Assembly (NCBI GenBank): GCA_025929455.1
Contig: JAICMB010000123.1
Span: 1 to 8,424, forward strand
Direction: 5' to 3'
DNA: 8,424 nucleotides
From: Bryobacteraceae bacterium
Lineage (GTDB): Bacteria > Acidobacteriota > Terriglobia > Bryobacterales > Bryobacteraceae
A program made the translations under genes and the position numbers. Each line of letters begins with the position of its first letter. Positions within the stretch are counted from its first letter, which is position 1. The notes under the pieces are model-generated. The model saw nothing but the letters and a program-made list of their open reading frames with translations, searched no databases and was not told where the DNA came from. Shown piece after piece: positions 1 through 5,987 of the stretch.

Positions 1-2
1 AG

Positions 3-1130
3 AGCGAAGTGCGTCACGACGTCATCGCTTTTACGACTGCCGTGGCGGAAAGCATGCGAGAAGCGGGGCACGCCGAAGCGTCGCGGTGGCTGCATTACGG
101 CCTGACCTCCAATGACGTAGTGGACACAGCGCAGGCGCTACTTGTCAAGCAGGCCTCCGAGCTGATCGAAGCCGATATCGGCGAGCTGGCGGAAGCGCTG
201 CGCCGGCGCGCGTTCGAATTTAAAGACACCCTGCAGATCGGCCGTACGCATGGTATCCATGCGGAGCCGATCACGTTCGGGCTGAAGCTGGCGCTGTGGT
301 ACGACGAGTTGCGGCGCAACCACCGCCGCTTCCGCGCCGCCGCCGAAGACATGCGCGCCGGTAAAATCTCGGGCGCGGTCGGTGTCTTCGGCCACATCGG
401 TCCGGAAGTGGAAGAGGCGATCTGCCGGCGTCTTGGTCTGGAGCCTGCGGCGATCGCGTCACAGGTCATCTCCAGGGATCGCCACGCGGCCTGGGTCGCG
501 GCGCTCGCACTGCTGTCGGCCACTTGCGAAAAGATAGCCCTCGAGATCCGCCACCTGCAGCGCACCGAAGTGCGCGAAGCCGAGGAACCGTTCGCCGCCG
601 GGCAAAAGGGCTCGTCCGCTATGCCGCACAAGCGCAACCCCGTCACTGCGGAGCAGATCTGCGGTCTCGCGCGCGTGGTGCGCTCTAACGTAGAGGCTGC
701 CTTCGAGGACATCGCGCTGTGGCACGAACGCGACATCTCACATTCTTCCGTCGAGCGCGTCATCCTCCCCGACTCCGCCATTCTGACCGACTACCTGCTG
801 GCCAAAAGCACCTGGCTGGTGTCGGGCATGGTGGTCGATCCCGCCCGCATGCAGCGTAATCTGGACCTCACTCGCGGATTAATCTTCTCCGGGCAGCTTC
901 TGCTCGATCTGGCGTCCGCCGGCATGCTCCGTGAGGATGCGTACCGTATAGTCCAGGGCCACGCGATGCGGTGCTGGGCCGAAGAAGGTGATTTCAGGGC
1001 CGCCGTTGCAAACGATCCAGAGATACGTAAGCACCTCTCTGGTGAACAACTTACAAAGGCTTTTGAAACCAACAGACAACTTTCAAACGTGAACGCGATC
1101 TTCGCGCGGGTGTTCGGCGCGTCCGCCTGA
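3..1130 (+). CDS. purB: Adenylosuccinate lyase, 5' end cut off by the window edge
   Basis: Cytoplasmic enzyme of the fumarase/aspartase superfamily that releases fumarate twice in purine synthesis, from SAICAR and from adenylosuccinate. The reading frame is open from the first full codon at position 3 (S-E-V-R-H-D-V), so the GTG at 9 is an internal Val and not a start. Numbering that Val as 1, I see the HDV-AF motif (residues 3-8), HYGLTSNDVVDTA (29-41), GRTHGIHAEP (78-87, catalytic His region) and the family signature GSSAMPHKRNP (201-211) with the mobile-loop serine. LWHERDISHSS follows near 238-247. About 374 residues are visible against roughly 430 in the Bacillus/Thermotoga type, so some 55-65 N-terminal residues lie upstream. 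The C-terminus looks complete and ends in TGA. No other pur gene follows; an unrelated response regulator comes next on the same strand after 83 nt. Confidence 0.97.
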   Translation, partial: SEVRHDVIAFTTAVAESMREAGHAEASRWLHYGLTSNDVVDTAQALLVKQASELIEADIGELAEALRRRAFEFKDTLQIGRTHGIHAEPITFGLKLALWYDELRRNHRRFRAAAEDMRAGKISGAVGVFGHIGPEVEEAICRRLGLEPAAIASQVISRDRHAAWVAALALLSATCEKIALEIRHLQRTEVREAEEPFAAGQKGSSAMPHKRNPVTAEQICGLARVVRSNVEAAFEDIALWHERDISHSSVERVILPDSAILTDYLLAKSTWLVSGMVVDPARMQRNLDLTRGLIFSGQLLLDLASAGMLREDAYRIVQGHAMRCWAEEGDFRAAVANDPEIRKHLSGEQLTKAFETNRQLSNVNAIFARVFGASA

Positions 1131-1134
1131 GGGC

Positions 1135-1148
1135 TAGGGTTAACCCTA
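1135..1148. repeat. Perfect 14-bp palindrome downstream of purB
   Basis: TAGGGTTAACCCTA reads the same on both strands and starts 5 bases after the purB stop codon. It could form a short hairpin or be a dimer-binding operator upstream of the response-regulator gene. No T-run follows, so it does not look like a standard intrinsic terminator. The function is unknown; only the symmetry is seen directly. Confidence 0.5.
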
Positions 1149-1213
1149 CATTGAGATTCCTAAAGAATTGGGGATCAAAATCGGCCATTTGGCCTTAAAC
1201 TATTGTCAGGTCA

Positions 1214-1669
1214 ATGCCGAGAATGTCTGCCGTCCGAAATCCGAAGTCCTCTGGCCGCGATCTGGAACTTGCCCGGGTTTTGGTGGTAGATGACGACGTG
1301 ACCTCGCGCTTGACCCTGCAAACCGTGTTGGAAGCCGGCGGTTATCATGTGGACGCGGCCGCTTCCGCAGCCGAGGCCGTGGGCAAGCTCGATAATCGCG
1401 TGTACGAGTTGGTGTTGTCCGATCTGCAACTGGAATCGCCCGAAGCGGGCTTACGGGTGTTGGCGCACGCCCGCATGATGCAGTATAAACCGGCCACCGC
1501 GCTGGTACATACCTATCAGGACAAGCCGCAGAAGAAGCGCTCGCGCATGTTGATTACGCCCGAGGACATTCCCGGACTGCTCGGCAAAGTCGCGAATCTG
1601 ATCAGTTCGCGCGCCGCGCGCCGCCTTGAGCGTGAGTTGCGCCTGACCCCGGCCGTTCCGACGGCCTGA
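1214..1669 (+). CDS. Single-domain response regulator (receiver domain), divergent at the 3' half
   Basis: Stand-alone receiver (CheY-like) domain of 151 aa with no DNA-binding or enzymatic output domain, probably cytoplasmic. Seen: the acidic pocket V-L-V-V-D-D-D (D26-D28), the likely phospho-acceptor D70 in L-V-L-S-D-L-Q-L, and the switch residue T100 in A-L-V-H-T-Y-Q. Where receivers normally carry the conserved Lys in a K-P motif, this protein aligns best as I-T-P-E-D (T115-P116), so the lysine appears to be missing. The Gly-Ala usually just before that strand is also replaced by a basic stretch (KKRSR). The first 18 residues and the Arg-rich tail (about 132-145) flank the domain. The start at 1214 has a weak AGG 4 bases upstream; an ATG at 1223 is an alternative. 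No histidine kinase is nearby, so the partner is unknown. Confidence 0.85.
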   Translation: MPRMSAVRNPKSSGRDLELARVLVVDDDVTSRLTLQTVLEAGGYHVDAAASAAEAVGKLDNRVYELVLSDLQLESPEAGLRVLAHARMMQYKPATALVHTYQDKPQKKRSRMLITPEDIPGLLGKVANLISSRAARRLERELRLTPAVPTA

Positions 1670-1715
1670 GCGCGCCGAACAACGCCCTGCCTGCGGAGCC
1701 CGCTCCCGCACACGC

Positions 1716-1721
1716 GATAAT
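1716..1721 (+). promoter_or_regulatory. Possible -10 element for a leaderless LON-domain transcript
   Basis: GATAAT (one mismatch to TATAAT) ends 6 bases before the ATG at 1728, so a start site at the usual distance would fall on or next to the A of that ATG. There is no recognisable Shine-Dalgarno sequence before the ATG, which fits a leaderless message. No convincing -35 is present; a GC-rich imperfect inverted repeat (1692-1699 against 1702-1710) occupies that place. The call is tentative. Confidence 0.3.
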
Positions 1722-1727
1722 GTCGGT

Positions 1728-2360
1728 ATGGAGCAGCCCCTACTACCTCTTTTCCCGCTTCAGGTGGTGCTGTTCCCGCGCACCCCGCTGCCGATGCACA
1801 TCTTCGAGGAGCGCTACAAAGCCATGATGGCGGAGTTGCTGCCCAAGCACGGCGAATTCGGCGTGGTGCTGGCTAGCGAAAAAGGGGTGGTGAACATGGG
1901 CTGTACCGCTTCCATTCAAAAGGTGCTGAAGACCTATGAAGACGGCCGGCTCGATATCCTGACGGCCGGGCGCCGCCGCTTCGAGATTCTGCTGCTGAAC
2001 GACGACGAGCCGTATCTGCGAGGCGCGGTGGAGTATTTTGACGACGACGTGTTCGATGACACGCCTGCGCCGGTGCGGGAACGCGTGCTGAAGAGCTTCG
2101 AACTGTTACGCGAGATCGATCCGCCGCCCGCGCTGCACGATCCCGAATTGACCGATCCGCAGCTCAGTTTCCAGCTTGCGCAATCGCTGTCCGATCTGGC
2201 ATTCCGTCAGGTGTTGTTGTCCACCCGCAGCGAAGCGGAGCGCATGCGGCAATTGGCCGAGTTTTTGCCGCAGCATATCGCACGCGAGCGCCATGCCACC
2301 CATGTGCGGGCCGTTGCGCCCCTCAACGGGCACGCCAGAGTTTCTCCGGACATCGCATGA
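1728..2360 (+). CDS. LON substrate-binding (N-terminal) domain protein
   Basis: This 210-aa protein consists of the domain found at the N-terminus of Lon protease and carries no AAA+ or protease part. Seen: the typical opening L-L-P-L-F-P-L-Q-V-V-L-F-P (about residues 4-16), then L-P-M-H-I-F-E-E-R-Y (22-31) and G-E-F-G-V-V-L near 42-48. The G-R-R-R-F-E-I motif lies around residues 81-87, followed by an acidic stretch and a mostly helical second half. Family knowledge: such free-standing LON-domain proteins occur widely in bacteria, and the domain binds substrates in Lon itself; the role of the short form is not settled. The ATG at 1728 lacks a clear ribosome-binding site. The stop overlaps the next start by ATGA, so this gene and the HAD hydrolase are probably co-translated. 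Confidence 0.92.
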   Translation: MEQPLLPLFPLQVVLFPRTPLPMHIFEERYKAMMAELLPKHGEFGVVLASEKGVVNMGCTASIQKVLKTYEDGRLDILTAGRRRFEILLLNDDEPYLRGAVEYFDDDVFDDTPAPVRERVLKSFELLREIDPPPALHDPELTDPQLSFQLAQSLSDLAFRQVLLSTRSEAERMRQLAEFLPQHIARERHATHVRAVAPLNGHARVSPDIA

Positions 2361-3064
2361 CATCTGGCCGCATTGAAATTCGCCAGCATCTCATCATCGA
2401 CGCCGACGACACGCTCTGGGAAAACAACATCTATTTCGAGCGCGCGTTCGAAGAATTCTGCGCGTTCCTCGGGCATTCGCGCCTGAGTGCCGCCGAGGTC
2501 CGCGCGGTGCTAGACGAAATTGAACTCGCGAATAATCGCGTGCATGGGTACGGCTCGAAGAACTTCGGCCGCAATCTCCGCGACTGTTATCAGCGTCTCG
2601 CGGAGCGTCAGGTCGCGTTCGACGACCTGGAGATTGTCATGGGGTTCGCGCAACGTATCCTGGCGCAGCCGGTGGAAGTGATTCCAGGCGTTGAGGAGAC
2701 GTTACGGGATCTCGCCTTCCGGCACGACCTGACGCTCTTCACCAAGGGCGATCCCGAAGAACAGAAATTGAAACTGGACCGTTCCGGCCTCGGTCCGTTC
2801 TTCGGGCACACCGTGATCGTAAAAGAAAAGCACGCCGCCGCGTATCGTGAACTCGTCGAAGCCCGCGCGCTCGATCTTGCGTGCACCTGGATGGCGGGGA
2901 ATTCGCCGAAGTCGGATATCAATCCGGCGCTCGAAGCGGGCCTAAACGCGGTGTTCGTGCCGCATCCGCACACTTGGCGCCTCGAACACGAGGACATCCG
3001 CGAAAACGGCCACGGCCGCTTGCTCCGCGTCTCCCGCTTCACGGACCTGCTCGACTATTTTTAA
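2357..3064 (+). CDS. HAD-superfamily hydrolase
   Basis: Cytoplasmic haloacid-dehalogenase-type phosphatase of 235 aa. The four HAD motifs are visible. Motif I is I-I-D-A-D-D-T-L-W-E, with nucleophile D15 and acid/base D17. Motif II is L-F-T-K-G-D with T129. Motif III is K156 in V-I-V-K-E-K. Motif IV is G-N-S-P-K-S-D, with D187 as Mg-binding residue. The insert between motifs I and II (about residues 25-105) is helical in character, as expected of a C1-type cap that sets substrate choice. Residues after motif I include W21, E22, N23 and N24, a pattern I associate with a conserved subgroup of small phosphatases of unassigned substrate. The start overlaps the LON gene stop by four bases (ATGA), implying translational coupling. 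The ORF is intact and ends in TAA. The substrate cannot be told from sequence. Confidence 0.92.
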   Translation: MTSGRIEIRQHLIIDADDTLWENNIYFERAFEEFCAFLGHSRLSAAEVRAVLDEIELANNRVHGYGSKNFGRNLRDCYQRLAERQVAFDDLEIVMGFAQRILAQPVEVIPGVEETLRDLAFRHDLTLFTKGDPEEQKLKLDRSGLGPFFGHTVIVKEKHAAAYRELVEARALDLACTWMAGNSPKSDINPALEAGLNAVFVPHPHTWRLEHEDIRENGHGRLLRVSRFTDLLDYF

Positions 3065-3140
3065 GCAGCTCAAGTTACTACACCGCCTCAGAATTTCCGT
3101 TTCCGGTGAATGGTCCTACGTATCGCATGCATTTGGGTTT

Positions 3141-3175
3141 GCGAAGCGACCGCTCCCTGACGGTGCGGCTCGGTA
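3141..3175. repeat. Hairpin-forming intergenic element, possible dispersed repeat
   Basis: Within the 187-nt gap after the HAD gene lies a GC-rich element with core CGCTCCCTGACGG (3151-3163). ACCG at 3149-3152 pairs with CGGT at 3161-3164 across an 8-base loop, and the stem extends with one bulged G to GC/GC (3146-3147 with 3165-3166). From memory, very similar CCGCTCCCTGACGGTCGCGGCTC strings recur between genes in Solibacter-like genomes; I cannot verify this here. A second small palindrome, ACAACGTTGT, lies at 3194-3203. I saw no promoter of good quality in this gap. Confidence 0.35.
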
Positions 3176-3251
3176 GCATTGCGCGGTGAGCCGACAACGT
3201 TGTTGAGGTCCTGCGGTCCCACGTAGCGGCCGATGATAGAAGGACAACACA

Positions 3252-3320
3252 ATGACTATACACACTGACACTCTGAGCCATAAAGTACTCCAGGCACACC
3301 TTGCGCCTGGCTCTACTTAG
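3252..3320 (+). CDS. 22-codon mini-ORF, leader or displaced N-terminus
   Basis: The ATG at 3252 has the only good ribosome-binding site here (AAGGA at 3240-3244, 7 bases upstream), but its frame stops at TAG 3318-3320 after 22 codons. The frame that encodes the recognisable protein is one base further along and opens only after the TGA at 3274-3276. The mini-ORF is therefore either a leader peptide overlapping a TTG start at 3301, or the true N-terminus of the following gene cut off by a frameshift. I favour the frameshift reading because no other start has a comparable site. Confidence 0.3.
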   Translation: MTIHTDTLSHKVLQAHLAPGST

Positions 3321-3830
3321 CAGCATAACTGTTGCCGGGCCACTTCTCGTGCCGGTTTTTGCAGCACCAAACGATCAGGAGTCCACACATAGTCGCGAGC
3401 GTCCCACCGGCGCAGTTACTGCCAAGCTCGTCGATACCGTGCGCTACGCCACGCGCCAGTTTGTAAACGCCAACGCCGTTGCGGCCGCCAATTACCAGCC
3501 TTTGTTTGGCTGCGTGAGCGGTCCGGACCACGGGGCCATGGGCGTGCACTATATCAACTTAACTCTGGTCGGAGACGGCGAGATCGATGCCTCGCGACCC
3601 GAGGCAGTCATATACGAGCTATGGCAGGGCGGCCTGCGGTTAGTGGGTGTCGAGTATATCGTCAACACCGCTACTTGGAACGCACATCACAATGCGCCTC
3701 CGATGCTCGAAGGCCAAGCGTTCCAGCTTGTGACCAGCCCAAACCGGTTTGGATTGCCCGCATTTATGAGTTGCATGTGTGGGCTGACGGGTCAATAGAC
3801 TCCAGCCGCAGCGGGATAACTCGCGTTTAG
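3252..3830 (+). pseudogene. Frameshifted gene for a small exported protein of unknown function
   Basis: The main frame (3301-3798, 165 aa from TTG) shows a signal peptide: a basic K-Y-S-R-H-T-L-R-L before 3325, a hydrophobic core, and V-F-A-A at the probable cleavage site. It then has the blocks F-G-C-V-S-G-P, G-A-M-G-V-H-Y, R-P-E-A-V-I-Y-E, L-V-G-V-E-Y-I-V and N-R-F-G-L-P-A-F. From memory these belong to an uncharacterised family in which L-P-A-F is followed by Y-E-L-H-V-W. Here the main frame instead goes M-S-C-M and stops at 3796-3798, while Y-E-L-H-V-W-A lies in another frame (3765-3785). One extra T in TTT at 3763-3765 would restore it, giving a C-terminus ending at TAG 3828-3830. The 5' end needs an opposite shift to reach the well-placed ATG at 3252, so the first and last frames agree and the middle is out of phase. 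A sequencing error or real decay could explain this. The restored stop abuts the convergent cas6 stop. Confidence 0.72.
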
Positions 3831-3844
3831 TTACTGCGCAGTAA
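3831..3844. repeat. 14-bp perfect palindrome at the convergent gene ends
   Basis: TTACTGCGCAGTAA is self-complementary. On the minus strand it contains the TAA stop of the Cas6 gene, and it directly follows the restored TAG stop (3828-3830) of the plus-strand gene. As RNA it could form a 5-bp stem with a GCGC loop from either side. No T-run follows on either strand, so a role as a bidirectional terminator is only a suggestion. Confidence 0.4.
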
Positions 3845-4610
3845 TGCATATTTCGCCGTTGCCCCAGGCGGTGTGGCGGCCGACTCCGGTCCATTCGGCG
3901 ACGCGGAGCCAGGGGAGAAATTCGGCGAGGTCACCTTCGTAGAGGCCCCAGCCGGTGATACCGCCGACAGAATACATTTGGCCGTTCGAACTGCTGCGGC
4001 GCATAATTCGGGTACGGTGGAGAGCGGCTTCGGTCAGACGCACAGTCGCGGCGCGACGACCGAGTTCGTCGAGATCCATTTCGGGTAGGCCATAGCCGTA
4101 CAAAAGGGAGAGGGAGCGGATGCGGTCGCGGGCGCGTGCGAAGAGGACGCGGAACTCCGGATTGCAGGCGACTTGGCCGCGCTCCTTCAACTCCGTGGGC
4201 GTGACAAAGTCGACTTGGACGCGCGCGATTGTTCCCGAGCCGGTGTCCAGCGAGAGTTCGCGCTGCGCGACAGAAACGCCCGTCACTGCCGCACAGGACC
4301 CGAAGAGTGCTCTGACGGCGGCGGTGCACCACTGCTGCATTTGCGGCGCCGGATCGAAGAGATACAGCGGAATTTCAAAGCGGCCACCCGGCTGAAAAGT
4401 GCGGCCATCGAGGCCGGCGATGCGGAATACGAACGGACGAGGCGGATCGCTCATGCCGGCAACCAGGCGGTCGTGGGCGCGACGGAAAAGTTTCTGATAG
4501 GGCTCGGGGCCGAGCGCTTTTAATGCCTTTCCAAATGCGCCGCGCAGCCGGTCGCCGGTACGCCCGCGGGTGAAGGCCAGCGGCTCACAGGCGGTGAACT
4601 GAACACGCAT
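3831..4610 (-). CDS. cas6: Cas6-like CRISPR RNA-processing endoribonuclease (RAMP), no array nearby
   Basis: Cas6 proteins cut precursor CRISPR RNA inside the repeat to make guide RNAs. From the ATG at 4610 the protein is 259 aa, a normal Cas6 size. Seen: an N-terminal strand M-R-V-Q-F-T-A-C-E-P-L, then L-R-G-A-F-G-K-A-L (22-30), a repeated ferredoxin-like layout, and the C-terminal block V-G-G-I-T-G-W-G-L-Y-E-G-D-L (215-228) leading to the glycine-rich loop T-G-V-G-R-H-T-A-W-G-N-G (241-252) typical of the Cas6 C-terminal family. Histidines that might act in catalysis include H46, H198 and H246; I cannot assign one. A TTG at 4631 would add 7 residues, but the ATG matches the usual Cas6 beginning; neither start has a clear ribosome-binding site. 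No cas1, cas2, effector gene or repeat array lies in the window. It may serve a distant array or be a domesticated RNase. It is convergent with the broken gene downstream and divergent from the PEP-CTERM gene. Confidence 0.85.
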   Translation of the reverse strand: MRVQFTACEPLAFTRGRTGDRLRGAFGKALKALGPEPYQKLFRRAHDRLVAGMSDPPRPFVFRIAGLDGRTFQPGGRFEIPLYLFDPAPQMQQWCTAAVRALFGSCAAVTGVSVAQRELSLDTGSGTIARVQVDFVTPTELKERGQVACNPEFRVLFARARDRIRSLSLLYGYGLPEMDLDELGRRAATVRLTEAALHRTRIMRRSSSNGQMYSVGGITGWGLYEGDLAEFLPWLRVAEWTGVGRHTAWGNGEICITAQ

Positions 4611-4684
4611 CTCTTTGACGTGAAAATGCAAATTCCACTCTAGCGGACACGTAACGCGGGGAATGCCGCAACCCGACCCCGATG

Positions 4685-4703
4685 CGCGATCATTACGCGA
4701 TCA
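4685..4703. promoter_or_regulatory. Tandem CGCGATCA boxes, one helical turn apart
   Basis: CGCGATCA occurs at 4685-4692 and again at 4696-4703, with an 11-base period, so both face the same side of the helix. The second copy ends three bases before the -35 box at 4707. The arrangement looks like an activator or repressor site for the PEP-CTERM promoter, and perhaps for the divergent cas6 gene. The outer half-sites GATGCG (4681-4686) and CGCATC (4711-4716) also form an inverted pair. The binding protein is unknown. Confidence 0.45.
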
Positions 4704-4706
4704 ACA

Positions 4707-4735
4707 TTGACGCATCAGCCGGTCCGCCGTACAAT
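4707..4735 (+). promoter_or_regulatory. Sigma-70 type promoter of the PEP-CTERM gene
   Basis: TTGACG (4707-4712) and TACAAT (4730-4735) are separated by exactly 17 bases, each with one mismatch to consensus. Transcription would start near 4742, leaving a leader of about 50 nt before the ATG at 4791, which has AGGAG at 4778-4782. This is the best promoter match I found in the window. Confidence 0.75.
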
Positions 4736-4790
4736 CGCTCCGTGAACATGCTGTTAGCCCCATTCTCAAAAGCAATGAGGAGCAGAACCG

Positions 4791-5462
4791 ATGTCAAGGT
4801 TTACGTTTTTTGCGTTACTTTTCGCCGGGGCGGTCGTGGCGGGCGAAGGCGCCACAATCAGCATTTCAACCAGCGCTGGGCCGGGGACGGACCTTATGTC
4901 GTCGGCTTCAATGCAATTTCTGGTGCTAACGCCAGTAGAAGGAACCCTCTCTTTTTACTCTAACGGTCCCGCCGGCTTCGGTTGCCTGTCTTCAACAGGG
5001 GTGTGCTTCGGCGAGGTCGACGATTCCGCGGGAATTCTTAACACTAATGGGTTAGTTACGACCGTGGGATTTGGCGGGACGTACGTCATAATGGGAGGGG
5101 AATTTGGCAGCGGCATCGATCCGTTTTGCGATGACGAATTCGTTGCTAGCTGCGATATCACGTTACTTCCGGGCTTGTACACATTGGAGGCGGAAATTCA
5201 CGACAGTCTCCGCATTGACCCTGGGTCAATCGGAACGGTAGTCCCATTCAGCGAGTTTTTTATCGGAAGGTTGGATGTCAGAAGCGGGATCGTGCGCGTT
5301 GTGCCCGAACCCGCGAGCGGCGTCCTGCTGCCTTTCGCTTTGATAGCTATCGTTATTCTGAGTCGCCGGTTCCGCCAAAAGAAACAGCCAGCGCGTATCG
5401 ACGCTAACAACTCGCGGCCACATCGGCTACCTATTGCTGGACTGATCAGGAACGGGCTTTAG
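4791..5462 (+). CDS. PEP-CTERM sorted exported protein
   Basis: This 223-aa protein has a signal peptide (M-S-R-F followed by a hydrophobic run to about residue 17, likely cleavage near G-E-G-A, 18-21). A Gly/Ser-rich, beta-looking exported middle part follows, with four cysteines (C65, C72, C113, C121). The sorting signal comes next: V-P-E-P-A (171-175), a hydrophobic segment (about 177-190) and a basic cluster S-R-R-F-R-Q-K-K (191-198). Family knowledge: exosortase (EpsH type) recognises PEP-CTERM tails and handles such proteins during export, often in exopolysaccharide-producing bacteria. No exosortase gene is in this window. Unusually, about 25 residues follow the basic cluster, whereas these proteins normally end there. 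The start is supported by AGGAG 8 bases upstream and a strong promoter. The ligand or role of the middle part is not recognisable. Confidence 0.9.
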   Translation: MSRFTFFALLFAGAVVAGEGATISISTSAGPGTDLMSSASMQFLVLTPVEGTLSFYSNGPAGFGCLSSTGVCFGEVDDSAGILNTNGLVTTVGFGGTYVIMGGEFGSGIDPFCDDEFVASCDITLLPGLYTLEAEIHDSLRIDPGSIGTVVPFSEFFIGRLDVRSGIVRVVPEPASGVLLPFALIAIVILSRRFRQKKQPARIDANNSRPHRLPIAGLIRNGL

Positions 5463-5606
5463 GCCAGTTCATTAGCCCAAAACCTGTTTCCACACCTCTT
5501 CCCCTGAAAAACCGATCTTCAAAACCGCTAAACCGACCCCATGGTGTTCGGCGCTCCGTTCGTTAGAAGGTTCCGGGTCTGATTTTCTCTAAACGGGGAG
5601 AGCGTT

Positions 5607-5954
5607 ATGCAACATAATTCTTTGCTGGCGTACCACCTGATGTCGGGAGCTCCATCGGGAACGTTTCTTTTCTTCGTGGCGGGCCCGACGCTCCAGATTT
5701 ATGGCGACCGGCCCGCGCACGAAAAGGCCTTTTGTGGAAGCGTACGGCCCGGAGGACATGGCGCAACTCATGCAAGATTGGGAAGCCGTCGTTATGCACA
5801 CGGAATCCGATCTGTACGCCATCAATCCGCGTATAAGTTATGTGCCGAAAGAATTCGCGGCCGGCGACCCGGCCTTCTGGACGCCCAAACCGAACCCGCG
5901 GCGGCGAAGCACGCAACTCGGCCAAAACTCCGGCGGAATATCGAAATCCGGTAA
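5607..5954 (+). pseudogene. Frameshifted, 5'-truncated remnant of a small conserved protein
   Basis: From ATG 5607 (GGGGAG about 7 bases upstream) one frame reads L-M-S-G-A-P-S-G-T-F-L-F-F and Y-G-D-R-P-A-H-E-K-A-F, then turns to low-complexity Arg/Gly-rich residues. The +1 frame continues the sense: V-E-A-Y-G-P-E-D-M (from 5734), W-E-A-V-V, T-E-S-D-L-Y-A-I-N-P-R-I-S-Y and D-P-A-F-W-T-P-K-P, ending near 5892. Removing one T from the TTTT at 5730-5733 joins the two. From memory, the full-length family (acidobacterial, function unknown) ends in N-P-x-M-S-Y and D-P-x-F-W-x-P-K, and has about 100 more N-terminal residues including a signal peptide. I see no trace of these in 5463-5606, where all frames hold stops. 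The joined frame has no stop until 6138, inside the HD gene; the first frame stops at 5954. Most likely a decayed gene, though the T-run could be a sequencing error. Confidence 0.75.
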
Positions 5955-5987
5955 GTTAAGATCACACGCTGCTGCTACCCGGACGGA

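Noticed and set aside
95..781. Long minus-strand ORF opposite purB
   Set aside because: It is a shadow of the high-GC purB codons; the sequence is low in sense (Ser/Arg/Ala rich) and purB matches its family throughout.
1183..1194. GGCC-ATTT-GGCC hairpin before the response regulator
   Set aside because: The stem is only 4 bp with no extension or T-run, so it is easily due to chance.
1692..1710. Imperfect inverted repeat as a terminator after the response regulator
   Set aside because: The loop is too small, one stem base is unpaired and no T-run follows.
4120..4523. Plus-strand ORFs inside the cas6 region
   Set aside because: They are antisense shadows with no recognisable motifs or ribosome-binding sites.
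4611..4790. Possible CRISPR repeats beside cas6
   Set aside because: Only two 8-base direct repeats are present with a 3-base gap; there are no 25-37 base repeats with spacers.
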